NCBI GenBank assembly: GCA_014843695.1
Contig: CM026395.1
Location: forward strand, 51,504,557 to 51,568,556
DNA from: Archivesica marissinica
Lineage: Eukaryota > Mollusca > Bivalvia > Venerida > Vesicomyidae
Length of the DNA: 64,000 nucleotides
Reading direction: 5' to 3'
A program made the translations under genes and the position numbers. The notes beneath the pieces are model-generated. The model did not search any database. It was not told where the DNA came from and was given only the letters and a program-made list of their open reading frames with translations. Every line of letters starts with the position of its first letter. The stretch's first letter is position 1. Shown one piece after another: positions 13,301-28,300 of this stretch.

Positions 13301-16300
13301 TTCCTACGCATCAGAACTACAAACCATGTTTTATTCGCCACTAAATAACCGAAATACAAACGTTACTTCTTAAATAATTCTTTCAAGCGAGGAAGCTATC
13401 CAACTGGTTTGCGGTTGGTCGGTGGTTCAGACTGTGCCTGATAAACTGATGGATCTGTAGTCTAGTGGTTAACATGTTGGACTGGTAATCCGTCTGGCCC
13501 TAATAAAATTAAGAGTCTTTCAGATGGAACTTTAAACCAAGGTCTCGTGTCGGTGCTTTACACCATGCACATAAAAGAACCAGAGGAGACTCTGGAATGG
13601 GTCTCTGTCTGTATCATTGCACTATCCTCCAAAAATCTAAAATGACTAATCTCTTCAGGAGACGTAACTCATATGGGCAACCGGTAGCGACAATAAATAA
13701 ACGAAAAACACATAACACACACATCCAGGGTCTTCCTTCACCAATAACAGCTAGGGTGTAGCCATATACCCTAAGCTGTTGGTGCTACTTTAAACCCCAA
13801 AAACAAATAAACATCGGCCCTTTAACCCTTTGTATTAGTTTAATCATATTTTATTGCTTGATTCGTTTTACATATACATGTGAATACAAAATATAACAAA
13901 TTAAATAAAGGCAAACGGATCGGGCCACTAGTTCTAGCCACATTAGTTACAGCCCCCCCTTTAAAAATTTGTATTATAGATATGGAGAAGCAGATCAATC
14001 CAGAGTATCTGGCCCTGCAGCATATACTACCAGACTCAATTCGGTACATCAGACAAGAGATTCTGAGTAAATATGTAAGTATGATATAGCCAAGACAGGA
14101 AATTGTGAGTAAATATGTAAGTATGATATAGCCAAGACAAGAGATTCTGAGTTAATATGTAAGTATGATATAGCCAAGACAGGAAATTGTGAGTAAATAT
14201 GTAAGTATGATATAGCCAAGACAAGAGATTCTGAGTTAATATGTAAGTATGATATAGCCATAGCAAGAGATTCTGAGTGAATATGTAAGTATGATATAGC
14301 CAAGACAAGAGATTCTGAGTGAATATGTAAGTATGATATAGCCATAGCAAGAGATTGTGAGTGAATATGTTAGTATGATATAGCAATAGCAAGAGATTCT
14401 GAGTTAATATGTAAGTATGATATAGCCAAGACAAGAGATTCTGAGTTAATATGTTAGTATGATATAGCCAAGACAAGAGATTCTGAGTGAATATGTAAGT
14501 ATGATATAGCCATAGCAAGAGATTCTGAGTGAATATGTAAGTATGATATAGCCATAGCAAGAGATTCTGAGTTAATATGTAAGTATGATATAGCAATGGC
14601 AAGAGATTCTGAGTTAATATGTAAGTATGATATAGCCATAGCAAGAGATTCTGAGTGAATATGTTAGTATGATATAGCCATAGCAAGAGATTCTGAGTTA
14701 ATATGTAAGTATGATATAGCAATGGCAAGAGATTCTGAGTTAATATGTAAGTATGATATAGCCATAGCAAGAGATTCTGAGTGAATATGTAAGTATGATA
14801 TAGCCAAGACAAGAGATTCTGAGTGAATATGTAAGTATGATATAGCCATAGCAAGAGATTCTGAGTGAATATGTAAGTATGATATAGCCAAGACAAGAGA
14901 TTCTGAGTTAATATGTTAGTATGATATAGCCAAGACAAGAGATTCTGAGTGAATATGTAAGTATGATATAGCCATAGCAAGAGATTCTGAGTTAATATGT
15001 AAGTATGATATAGCCAAGACAAGAGATTCTGAGTTAATATGTAAGTATGATATAGCCAAGACAAGAGATTCTGAGTTAATATGTAAGTATGATATAGCCA
15101 TAGCAAGATATTCTGAGTGAATATGTAAGTATGATATAGCCATAGCAAGAGATTCTGAGTGAATATGTAAGTATGATATAGCCAAGATAAGAGATTCTGA
15201 GTGAATATGTAAGTATGATATAGCCATAGCAAGAGATTCTGAGTGAATATGTAAGTATGATATAGCCAAGACAAGAGATTCTGAGTGAATATGTAAGTAT
15301 GATATAGCAATAGCAAGAGATTCTGAGTGAATATGTAAGTATGATATAGCCATAGCAAGAGATTCTGCGTGAATATGTAAGTATGATATAGCCATAGCAA
15401 GAGATTCTGAGTGAATATGTAAGTATAATATAGCCATAGCAAGAGATTATGATTGAATATGTAAGTATGATATAGCCAAAGCAAGAGATTCTGAGTTAAT
15501 ATGTAAGTATGATATAGCCATAGCAAGAGATTCTGAGTTAATATGTAAGTATGATATAGCCAAGACAAGAGATTCTGAGTTAATATGTAAGTATGATATA
15601 GCCATAGCAAGAGATTCTGAGTAAATATGTAAGTATGATATAGCCATAGCAAGAGATTCTGAGTTAATATGTAAGTATGATATAGCCAAGACAAGAGATT
15701 CTGAGTTAATATGTAAGTATGATATAGCCAAGACAAGAGATTCTGAGTTAATATGTAAGTATGATATAGCTAAGACAAGAGATTCTGAGTTAATATGTAA
15801 GTATGATATAGCAATAGCAAGAGATTCTGAGTGAATATGTAAGTATGATATAGCCATAGCAAGAGATTCTGAGTGAATATGTAAGTATGATATAGCCAAG
15901 ACAAGAGATTCTGAGTTAATATGTTAGTATGATATAGCTAAGACAAGAGATTCTGAGTGAATATGTAAGTATGATATAGCCAAGACAAGAGATTCTGAGT
16001 GAATATGTAAGTATGATACAGCTAAGACAAGAGATTCTGAGTGAATATGTTAGTATGATATAGCTAAGACAAGAGATTCTGAGTGAATATGTTAGTATGA
16101 TATAGCCATAGCAAGATATTCTGAGTGAATATGTAAGTATGATATAGCCATAGCAAGCGATTCTGAGTGAATATGTAAGTATGATATAGCCAAGACAAGA
16201 GATTCTGAGTTAATATGTAAGTATGATATAGCCATAGCAAGAGATTCTGAGTGAGATTCTGAGTGAATATGTAAGTATGATATAGCCACACCTAGAGATT

Positions 16301-19300
16301 CTGAGTGAATATGTAAGTATGATATAGCCAAGACAAGAGATTCTGAGTTACTATGTAAGTATGATATAGCCATAGTAAGAGATTCTGAGTGAGATTCTGA
16401 GTGAATATGTAAGTATGATATAGCCACACCTAGAGATTCTGAGTGAATATGTAAGTATGATATAACCACACCTAGAGATTCTGAGTGAATATGTAAGTAT
16501 GATATAGCCACACCTAGAGATTCTGAGTGAATATGTAAGTATGATACAGCCAAAGCAAGAGATTCTGAGTGAATATGTAAGTATGATATAACCAAGACAA
16601 GAGATTCTGAGTGAATATGTAAGTATGATATAGCCAAGACAAGAGATTCTGAGTTAATATGTAAGTATGATATAGCCATAGCAACAGATTCTGAGTTAAT
16701 ATGTAAGTATGATATAACCATAGCAAGAGATTCTGAGTTAATATGTTAGTATGATATAGCCATAGCAAGAGATTCTGAGTTAATATGTAAGTATGATATA
16801 GCCATAGCAAGAGATTCTGAGTTAATATGTAAGTATGATATAGCCATAGCAAGAGATTCTGAGTGAATATGTAAGTATGATATAGCCAAGACAAGAGATT
16901 CTGAGTTAATATGTAAGTATGATATAGCTAAGACAAGAGATTCTGAGTTAATATGTAAGTATGATATAGCCAAGACAAGAGATTCTGAGTTAATATGTAA
17001 GTATGATATAGCTAAGACAAGAGATTCTGAGTTAATATGTAAGTATGATATAGCCATAGCAAGAGATTCTGAGTGAATATGTAAGTATGATATAGCCATA
17101 GCAAGAGATTCTGAGTGAATATGTTAGTATGATATAGCAATAGCAAGAGATTATGAGTGAATATGTAAGTATGATATAGCCATAGCAAGAGATTCTGAGT
17201 GAATATGTAAGTATGATATAGCCATAGCAAGAGATTCTGAGTTAATATGTAAGTATGATATAGCCAAAGCAAGAGATTCTGAGTTAATATGTAAGTATGA
17301 TATAGCCATAGCAAGAGATTCTGAGTTAATATGTAAGTATGATATAGCCAAGACAAGAGATTCTGAGTTAATATGTAAGTATGATATAGCCAAGACAAGA
17401 GATTCTGAGTGAATATGTTAGTATGATATAGCCACACCTAGAGATTCTGAGTGAATATGTAAGTATGATATAGCCATAGCAAGAGATTCTGAGTGAGGTT
17501 CTGAGTGAATATGTAAGTATGATATAGCCAAGACAAGAGATTCTGAGTGAATATGTAAGTATGATATAGCCATAGCAAGAGATTCTGAGTGAATATGTAA
17601 GTATGATATAGCCATAGCAAGAGATTCTGAGTTAATATGTAAGTATGATATAGCCATAGCAAGAGATTCTGAGTGAGATTCTGAGTGAATATGTAAGTAT
17701 GATAGAGCCACACCTAGAGATTCTGAGTGAATATGTAAGTATGATATAGCCAAGACAAAATATTCTGAGTGAATATGTTAGTATGATATAACCAAGACAA
17801 GAGATTCTGAGTGAATATGTAAGTATGATATAGCCATAGCAAGAGATTCTGAGTTAATATGTAAGTATGATATAGCCACACCTAGAGATTCTGAGTGAAT
17901 ATGTAAGTATGATATAGCCAAGACAAGAGATTCTGAGTGAATATGTTAGTATGATATAGCCACACCTAGAGATTCTGAGTGAATATGTAAGTATGATATA
18001 GCCATAGCAAGAGATTCTGAGTTAATATGTAAGTATGATATAGCCATAGCAAGAGATTCTGAGTGCATATGTAAGTATGATATAGCCACACCTAGAGATT
18101 CTGAGTGAATATGTAAGTATGATATAGCCATAGCAAGAGATTCTGAGTGAATACGTAAGTATGATATAGCCATAGCAAGAGATTCTGAGTGCATATGTAA
18201 GTATGATATAGCCACACCTAGAGATTCTGAGTGAATATGTAAGTATGATATAGCCATAGCAAGAGATTCTGAGTGCATATGTAAGTATGATATAGCCACA
18301 CCTAGAGATTCTGAGTTAATATGTTAGTATGATATAGCTAAGACAAGAGATTCTGAGTGAATATGTAAGTATGATATAGCCAAGACAAGAGATTCTGAGT
18401 GAATATGTAAGTATGATACAGCTAAGACAAGAGATTCTGAGTGAATATGTTAGTATGATATAGCTAAGACAAGAGATTCTGAGTGAATATGTTAGTATGA
18501 TATAGCCATAGCAAGATATTCTGAGTGAATATGTAAGTATGATATAGCCATAGCAAGCGATTCTGAGTGAATATGTAAGTATGATATAGCCAAGACAAGA
18601 GATTCTGAGTTAATATGTAAGTATGATATAGCCATAGCAAGAGATTCTGAGTGAGATTCTGAGTGAATATGTAAGTATGATATAGCCACACCTAGAGATT
18701 CTGAGTGAATATGTAAGTATGATATAGCCAAGACAAGAGATTCTGAGTTAATATGTAAGTATGATATAGCCATAGTAAGAGATTCTGAGTGAGATTCTGA
18801 GTGAATATGTAAGTATGATATAGCCACACCTAGAGATTCTGAGTGAATATGTAAGTATGATATAACCACACCTAGAGATTCTGAGTGAATATGTAAGTAT
18901 GATATAGCCACACCTAGAGATTCTGAGTGAATATGTAAGTATGATACAGCCAAAGCAAGAGATTCTGAGTGAATATGTAAGTATGATATAACCAAGACAA
19001 GAGATTCTGAGTGAATATGTAAGTATGATATAGCCAAGACAAGAGATTCTGAGTTAATATGTAAGTATGATATAGCCATAGCAACAGATTCTGAGTTAAT
19101 ATGTAAGTATGATATAACCATAGCAAGAGATTCTGAGTTAATATGTTAGTATGATATAGCCATAGCAAGAGATTCTGAGTTAATATGTAAGTATGATATA
19201 GCCATAGCAAGAGATTCTGAGTTAATATGTAAGTATGATATAGCCATAGCAAGAGATTCTGAGTGAATATGTAAGTATGATATAGCCAAGACAAGAGATT

Positions 19301-22300
19301 CTGAGTTAATATGTAAGTATGATATAGCTAAGACAAGAGATTCTGAGTTAATATGTAAGTATGATATAGCCAAGACAAGAGATTCTGAGTTAATATGTAA
19401 GTATGATATAGCTAAGACAAGAGATTCTGAGTTAATATGTAAGTATGATATAGCCATAGCAAGAGATTCTGAGTGAATATGTAAGTATGATATAGCCATA
19501 GCAAGAGATTCTGAGTGAATATGTTAGTATGATATAGCAATAGCAAGAGATTATGAGTGAATATGTAAGTATGATATAGCCATAGCAAGAGATTCTGAGT
19601 GAATATGTAAGTATGATATAGCCATAGCAAGAGATTCTGAGTTAATATGTAAGTATGATATAGCCAAAGCAAGAGATTCTGAGTTAATATGTAAGTATGA
19701 TATAGCCATAGCAAGAGATTCTGAGTTAATATGTAAGTATGATATAGCCAAGACAAGAGATTCTGAGTTAATATGTAAGTATGATATAGCCAAGACAAGA
19801 GATTCTGAGTGAATATGTTAGTATGATATAGCCACACCTAGAGATTCTGAGTGAATATGTAAGTATGATATAGCCATAGCAAGAGATTCTGAGTGAGGTT
19901 CTGAGTGAATATGTAAGTATGATATAGCCACACCTAGAGATTCTGAGTGAATATGTAAGTATGATATAGCCAAAATAAGAGATTCTGAGTGAATATGTTA
20001 GTATGATATAGCTAAGACAAGAGATTCTGAGTGAATATGTTAGTATGATATAGCTAAGACAAGAGATTCTGAGTGAGATTCTGAGTTAATATGTAAGTAT
20101 GATATAGCCAAGACAAAATATTCTGAGTGAATATGTTAGTATGATATAACCAAGACAAGAGATTCTGAGTGAATATGTAAGTATGATATAGCCATAGCAA
20201 GAGATTCTGAGTTAATATGTAAGTATGATATAGCCAAGACAAGAGATTCTGAGTGAATATGTTAGTATGCTATAGCCACACCTAGAGATTCTGAGTGAAT
20301 ATGTAAGTATGATATAGCCAAGACAAGAGATTCTGAGTGAATATGTAAGTATGATATAGCCATAGCAAGAGATTCTGAGTGAATATGTAAGTATGATATA
20401 GCCATAGCAAGAGATTCTGAGTTAATATGTAAGTATGATATAGCCATAGCAAGAGATTCTGAGTGAGATTCTGAGTGAATATGTAAGTATGATAGAGCCA
20501 CACCTAGAGATTCTGAGTGAATATGTAAGTATGATATAGCCAAGACAAAATATTCTGAGTGAATATGTTAGTATGATATAACCAAGACAAGAGATTCTGA
20601 GTGAATATGTAAGTATGATATAGCCATAGCAAGAGATTCTGAGTTAATATGTAAGTATGATATAGCCACACCTAGAGATTCTGAGTGAATATGTAAGTAT
20701 GATATAGCCAAGACAAGAGATTCTGAGTGAATATGTTAGTATGATATAGCCACACCTAGAGATTCTGAGTGAATATGTAAGTATGATATAGCCATAGCAA
20801 GAGATTCTGAGTTAATATGTAAGTATGATATAGCCATAGCAAGAGATTCTGAGTGCATATGTAAGTATGATATAGCCACACCTAGAGATTCTGAGTGAAT
20901 ATGTAAGTATGATATAGCCATAGCAAGAGATTCTGAGTGAATACGTAAGTATGATATAGCCATAGCAAGAGATTCTGAGTGCATATGTAAGTATGATATA
21001 GCCACACCTAGAGATTCTGAGTGAATATGTAAGTATGATATAGCCATAGCAAGAGATTCTGAGTGAATATGTAAGTATGATATAGCCACACCTAGAGATT
21101 CTGAGTGAATATGTAAGTATGATATAGCCAAAATAAGAGATTCTTAGTGAATATGTTAGTATGATATAGCTAAGACAAGAGATTCTGAGTGAATATGTTA
21201 GTATGATATAGCTAAGACAAGAGATTCTGAGTGAGATTCTGAGTTAATATGTAAGTATGATATAGCCAAGACAAAATATTCTGAGTGAATATGTTAGTAT
21301 GATATAACCAAGACAAGAGATTCTGAGTGAATATGTAAGTATGATATAGCCATAGCAAGAGATTCTGAGTTAATATGTAAGTATGATATAGCCAAGACAA
21401 GAGATTCTGAGTTAATATGTAAGTATGATATAGCCATAGCAAGAGATTCTGAGTTAATATGTAAGTATGATATAGCCAAGACAAGAGATTCTGAGTGAAT
21501 ATGTAAGTATGATATAGCCAAGACAAGAGATTCTGAGTGAATATGTAAGTATGATATAGCCAAGACAAGAGATTCTGAGTTAATATGTAAGTATGATATA
21601 GCCATAGCAAGAGATTCTGAGTTAATATGTAAGTATGATATAGCCATAGCAAGAGATTCTGAGTGAATATGTTAGTATGATATAGCCATAGCAAGAGATT
21701 CTGAGTTAATATGTAAGTATGATATAGCCAAGACAAGAGATTCTGAGTTAATATGTAAGTATGATATAGCCAAGACAAGAGATTCTGAGTGAATATGTAA
21801 GTATGATATAGACCTAGCAAGAGATTCTGAGTGAATATGTAAGTATGATATAGCCATAGCAAGAGATTCTGAGTTAATATGTAAGTATGATATAGCCATA
21901 GCAAGAGATTCTGAGTGAATATGTAAGTATGATATAGCCAAGACAAGAGATTCTGAGTTAATATGTAAGTATGATATAGCCATAGCAAGAGATTCTGAGT
22001 GAATATGTAAGTATGATATAGCCAAGACAAGAGATTTTGAGTGAATATGTAAGTATGATATAGCCAGAGCAAGAGATTCTGAGTTAATATGTAAGTATGA
22101 TATAGACCTAGCAAGAGATTCTGAGTGAATATGTAAGTATGATATAGCCATAGCAAGAGATTCTGAGTGAATATGTAAGTATGATATAGCCAAGACAAGA
22201 GATTCTGAGTTAATATGTTAGTATGATATAGCCATAGCAAGAGATTCTGAGTGAATATGTAAGTATGATATAGCCAAGACAAGAGATTCTGAGTGAATAT

Positions 22301-25300
22301 GTAAGTATGATATAGCCATAGCAAGAGATTCTGAGTGAATATGTAAGTATGATATAGCCAAGACAAGAGATTCTGAGTGAATATGTAAGTATGATATAGC
22401 CATAGCAAGCGATTCTGAGTGAATATGTAAGTATGATATAGCCATAGCAAGAGATTCTGAGTTAATATGTAAGTATGATATAGCCAAGACAAGAGATTCT
22501 GAGTTAATATGTTAGTATGATATAGCCATAGCAAGAGATTCTGAATGAATATGTAAGTATGATATAGCCATAGCAAGAGATTCTGAGTGAATATGTAAGT
22601 ATGATATAGCCATAGCAAGAGATTCTGAGTGAATATGTAAGTATGATATAGCCAAGACAAGAGATTCTGAGTAAATATGTAAGTATGATATAGCCATAGC
22701 AAGAGATTCTGAGTTAATATGTAAGTATGATATAGCCAAGACAAGAGATTCTGAGTAAATATGTAAGTATGATATAACCATAGCAAGAGATTCTGAGTTA
22801 ATATGTTAGTATGATATAGCCATAGCAAGAGATTCTGAGTGAATATGTAAGTATGATATAGCCAAGACAAGAGATTCTGAGTTAATATGTTAGTATGATA
22901 TAGCCATAGCAAGAGATTCTGAATGAATATGTAAGTATGATATAGCCATAGCAAGAGATTCTGAGTGAATATGTAAGTATGATATAGCCATAGCAAGAGA
23001 TTCTGAGTGAATATGTAAGTATGATATAGCCAAGACAAGAGATTCTGAGTAAATATGTAAGTATGATATAGCCATAGCAAGAGATTCTGAGTTAATATGT
23101 AAGTATGATATAGCCAAGACCAGAGATTCTGAGTGAATATGTAAGTATGATATAGCCAATACAAGAGATTCTGAGTAAATATGTAAGTATGATATAGCCA
23201 TAGCAAGAGATTTTGAGTTAATATGTTAGTATGATATAGCCATAGCAAGAGATTCTGAGTGAATATGTAAGTATGATATAGCCAAGACAAGAGATTCTGA
23301 GTGAATATGTAAGTATGATATAGCCAAGACAAGAGATTCTGAGTGAATATGTTAGTATGATATAGCCAAGACAAGATATTCTGAGTGAATATGTAAGTAT
23401 GATATAGCCATAGCAAGAGATTCTGAGTTAATATGTAAGTATGATATAGCCATAGCAAGAGATTCTGAGTTAATATGTAAGTATGATATAGCCAAGACAA
23501 GAGATTCTGAGTTAATATGTTAGTATGATATAGCCATAGCAAGAGATTCTGAGTTAATATGTAAGTATGATATAGCCATAGCAAGAGATTCTGAGTTAAT
23601 ATGTAAGTATGATATAGTCATAGCAAGAGATTCTGAGTTAATATGTAAGTATGATATAGCCATAGCAAGAGATTCTGAGTTAATATGTAAGTATGATATA
23701 GCCATAGCAAGAGATTCTGAGTTAATATGTAAGTATGATATAGCCATAGCAAGAGATTCTGAGTGAGATTCTGAGTGAATATGTTAGTATGATATAGTCA
23801 TAGCAAGAGATTCTGAGTGCATATGTTAGTATGATATAGTCATAGCAAGAGATTCTGAGTGAATATGTAAGTATGATATAGCCATAGCAAGAGATTCTGA
23901 GTGAGATTCTGAGTTAATATGTTAGTATGATATAGTCATAGCAAGAGATTCTGAGTGAATATGTAAGTATGATATAGCCATAGCAAGAGATTCTGAGTTA
24001 ATATGTAAGTATGATATAGCCATAGCAAGAGATTCTGAGTGAGATTCTGAGTTAATATGTTAGTATGATATAGTCATAGCAAGAGATTCTGAGTGAATAT
24101 GTAAGTATGATATAGCTAAGACAAGAGATTCTGAGTGAATATGTAAGTATGATATAGCCATAGCAAGAGATTCTGAGTGAATATGTAAGTATGATATAGC
24201 CATAGCAAGAGATTCTGAGTTAATATGTAAGTATGATATAGCCATAGCAAGAGATTCTGAGTTAATATGTAAGTATGATATAGCCATAGCAAGAGATTCT
24301 GAGTTAATATGTAAGTATGATATAGCCATAGCAAGAGATTCTGAGTGAATATGTAAGTATGATATAGCCATAGCAAGAGATTCTGAGTTAATATGTAAGT
24401 ATGATATAGCCATAGCAAGAGATTCTGAGTTAATATGTAAGTATGATATAGCTAAGACAAGAGATTCTGAGTGAGATTATGAGTGAATATGTAAGTATGA
24501 TATAGCCAAGACAAGAGATTCTGAGTTAATATGTAAGTATGATATAGCTAAGACAAGAGATTCTGAGTGAGATTATGAGTGAATATGTAAGTATGATATA
24601 GCCAAGACAAGATATTCTGAGTGAATATGTAAGTATGATATAGCCAAGACAAGAGATTCTGAGTGAATATGTAAGTATGATATAGCCAAGACAAGAGATT
24701 CTGAGTGAATATGTTAGTACATGTATGATTTAGCCAAGATATGAGATTCTTAGTTAATTTGTAAGTACATCTATGATTTAGCCAAGGCCTAAGATTCTTA
24801 GTTAATTTGTAAGTACATGTATGATTTAGCCAAGGCCTGAGATTCTTAGTTAATATCTAAGTACATGTATGATTTAGCCAAGGCCTGCAGTTCTTAGTTA
24901 ATTTGTAAGTACATGTATGATTTAGCCAAGGCCTGAGATTTTGAGTGAATATGTAATTAAGATGGAGTCAAATCAAGAGATTCTTATCGAATATTGTAGT
25001 ATGATGTAGACAATACAATTCTATTCATTAACATTCTGCCTTAAATCATGCATACTTACCTGCCCATTAGCCAATGTCATAGATTGATTCAAATCACATT
25101 GTCATTAATTAAGGGGACATAACTTCCCAAATTGTTTCCATGTATGTGTAACCTAGAGGGTAGAATTACGGAAAAACGACTTTGAATGACATCTCCTTTG
25201 ACAGCTGTCGACAGAATTTAATCAAACTTAGCCTCAAATTCCATAGCAAAGACCTCTACCAGTTATGTTCAAATAAGGTCAAACTGTCAAAAACTTGGGG

Positions 25301-28300
25301 TCAAAATAACAAAAATCTTTATTCCACATTACCGCCATACAATACCATTATTGCTTCACACATATAGCCTCGTTCCATGCTGTTATTTATTCCCATAGAT
25401 ATTAAGTATATAGTACAGTGTACCTATTGCTTATCAGCAGTATGGAGATACAATGGGTATGTAGTACAGTGTGCCTATTGCTTATCAGCAGTATGGAGAT
25501 ACAATGGGTCTGTAGTACAGTGTACCTATTGCTTATCAGCAGTATGGAGATACAATGGGTATGTAGTACAGTGTGCCCATTGCTTATCAGCAGTATGGAG
25601 ATACAATGGGTATGTAGTACAGTGTACCTATTGCTTATCAGCAGTATGGAGATACAATGGGTATGTAGTACAGTGTGCCTATTGCTTATCAGCAGTATGG
25701 AGATACAATGGACAATGGGTATGTAGTACAGTGTCCCTATTGCTTATCAGCAGAATGTAGATACAATGGGTATGTAGTACAGTGTGCCTATTGCTTATCA
25801 GCAGTATGGATATACAATGGGTATGTAGTACAGTGTACCTATTGCTTATCAGCAGAATGTAGATACAATGGGTATGTAGTACAGTGTGCCTATTGCTTAT
25901 CAGCAGTATGGAGATACAATGGGTATGTAGTACAGTGTGCCTATTGCTTATCAGCAGTGTGGAGATACAATGGGTATGTAGTACAGTGTCCCTATTGCTT
26001 ATCAGCAGAATGTAGATACAATGGACAATGGGTATGTAGTACAGTGTCCCTATTGCTTATCAGCAGAATGTAGATACAATGGACAATGGGTATGTAGTAC
26101 AGTGTGCCTATTGCTTATCAGCAGAATGTAGATACAATGGACAATGGGTATGTAGTACAGTGTGCCTATTGCTTATCAGCAGTATGGAGATACAATGGGT
26201 ATGTAGTACAGTGTGCCTATTGCTTATCAGCAGTGTGGAGATACAATGGGTATGTAGTACAGTGTCCCTATTGCTTATCAGCAGAATGTAGATACAATGG
26301 ACAATGGGTATGTAGTACAGTGTCCCTATTGCTTATCAGCAGAATGTAGATACAATGGACAATGGGTATGTAGTACAGTGTGCCTATTGCTTATCAGCAG
26401 AATGTAGATACAATGGACAATGGGTATGTAGTACAGTGTGCCTATTGCTTATCAGCAGAATGGAGATAAGATGAGTAAATGGCCTCGTCTGTTGTGGGGT
26501 AAATGGTTAAACAACATCTGGATAAAATATGACGAAACTTGTCAAGTAGCATCATGTTTATTATTTATTTTAAAAAGAAATATCCTCAGAAGCTATTTTT
26601 TAGAATTTGATAAAACTAGGTCATTGTGACAAACTAATGAAAAACTGTCCAACATCATTTGATCACACATTATGCAAGTACTCCTGGTAATTACCTCTGT
26701 CCCAAAACCAGGTCATAAAAAAGATATATTAATGTAAAATCTTTCTCTCAAGGTCAGTAATGAATCAAACTTAAGTGTTAAGCATTCTTGTAATTACCTC
26801 TACCAAGTCTTACCGGTCCCTAAGTTAAGCATTCTTGTAATTACCTCTACCAAGTCTTACCGGTCCCTAAGTTAAGCATTCTTGTAATTACCTCTACCAA
26901 GTCTTACCGGTCCCTAAGTTAAGCATTCTTGTAATTACCTCTACCAAGTCTTACCGGTCCCTAAGCTAAGTCTTAAAAGAACATATTAAGTAAAACCTTT
27001 AAAATGGTACATCGTCGCAAGGGCAAAATGTAATCAAACTGGATCTTACATTCTGGTAATTACCTCTACCAAGTTTTATCTTTAATAGAATTTGGTCACA
27101 TTAATCCACCTCCCTGCGTTTATGCTATTATATTGTCATATTAACCCGCCTCCCTACATTTATGCTATTATATTGTCACATTAACCCGCCTCCCTACGTT
27201 TATGCTATTATATTGTCACATTAACCCCCCTCCCTACGTTTATGCTATTATATTGTCATATTAACCTGCCTCCCTACGTTTATGCTATTATATTGTCACA
27301 TTAACCTGCCTCCCTACGTTTATGCTATTATATTGTCACATTTATGCTATTATATTGTCATATTAACCTGCCTCCCTATGTTTATGCTATTATATTGTCA
27401 CATTAACCTGCCTCCCTATGTTTATGCTATTATATTGTCACATTAACCTGCCTCCCTATGTTTATGCTATTATATTGTCACATTTATGCTATTATATTGT
27501 CATATTAACCCGCCTCCCTACGTTTATGCTATTATATTGTCATATTAACCCCCCTCCCTACGTTTATACTATTATATTGTCACATTAACCTGCCTCCCTA
27601 CGTTTATGCTATTATATTGTCACATTAACCTGCCTCCCTACGTTTATGCTATATTGTCACATTAACCTGCCTCCCTACGTTTATGCTATTATATTGTCAT
27701 ATTAACCTGCCTCCCTACGTTTATGCTATTATATTGTCATATTTATGCTATTATATTGTCACATTAACCCCCCTCCCTACGTTTATGCTATTATATTGTC
27801 ATATTAACCTGCCTCCCTACGTTTATGCTATTATATTGTCACATTAACCTGCCTCCCTACGTTTATGCTATTAACACACAACAAAACCCCCCCAAAACTA
27901 TTATATTGTCATATTAACCCGCCTCCCTAGTTTATGCTATATACAAAACCCCCCCACACTATTATATTGTCACATTAACCTGCCTCCCTACGTTTATGCT
28001 ATTATATTGTCATATTAACCTGCCTCCCTACGTTTATGCTATTATATTGTCATATTTATGCTATTATATGTCACATTAACCCCCTCCCTACGTTTATGCT
28101 ATTATATTGTCATATTAACCTGCCTCCCTACGTTTATGCTATTATATTGTCACATTAACCTGCCTCCCTACGTTTATGCTATTATATTGTCACATTTATG
28201 CTATTATATTGTCATATTAACCTGCCTCCCTATGTTTATGCTATTATATTGTCATATTAACCCGCCTCCCTACGTTTATGCTATTATATTGTCATATTAA

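Noticed and set aside
14036..23747. Very long - strand frames (566 and 790 codons) of 14-residue cycles
   Set aside because: The 42-bp period is a multiple of three, so absence of stops is automatic. They are antisense to an intron, share no known domain and shift frame wherever a unit length changes.
28058..28300. 80-codon frame in the 38-bp array
   Set aside because: Array translation that breaks at each short unit; intronic.
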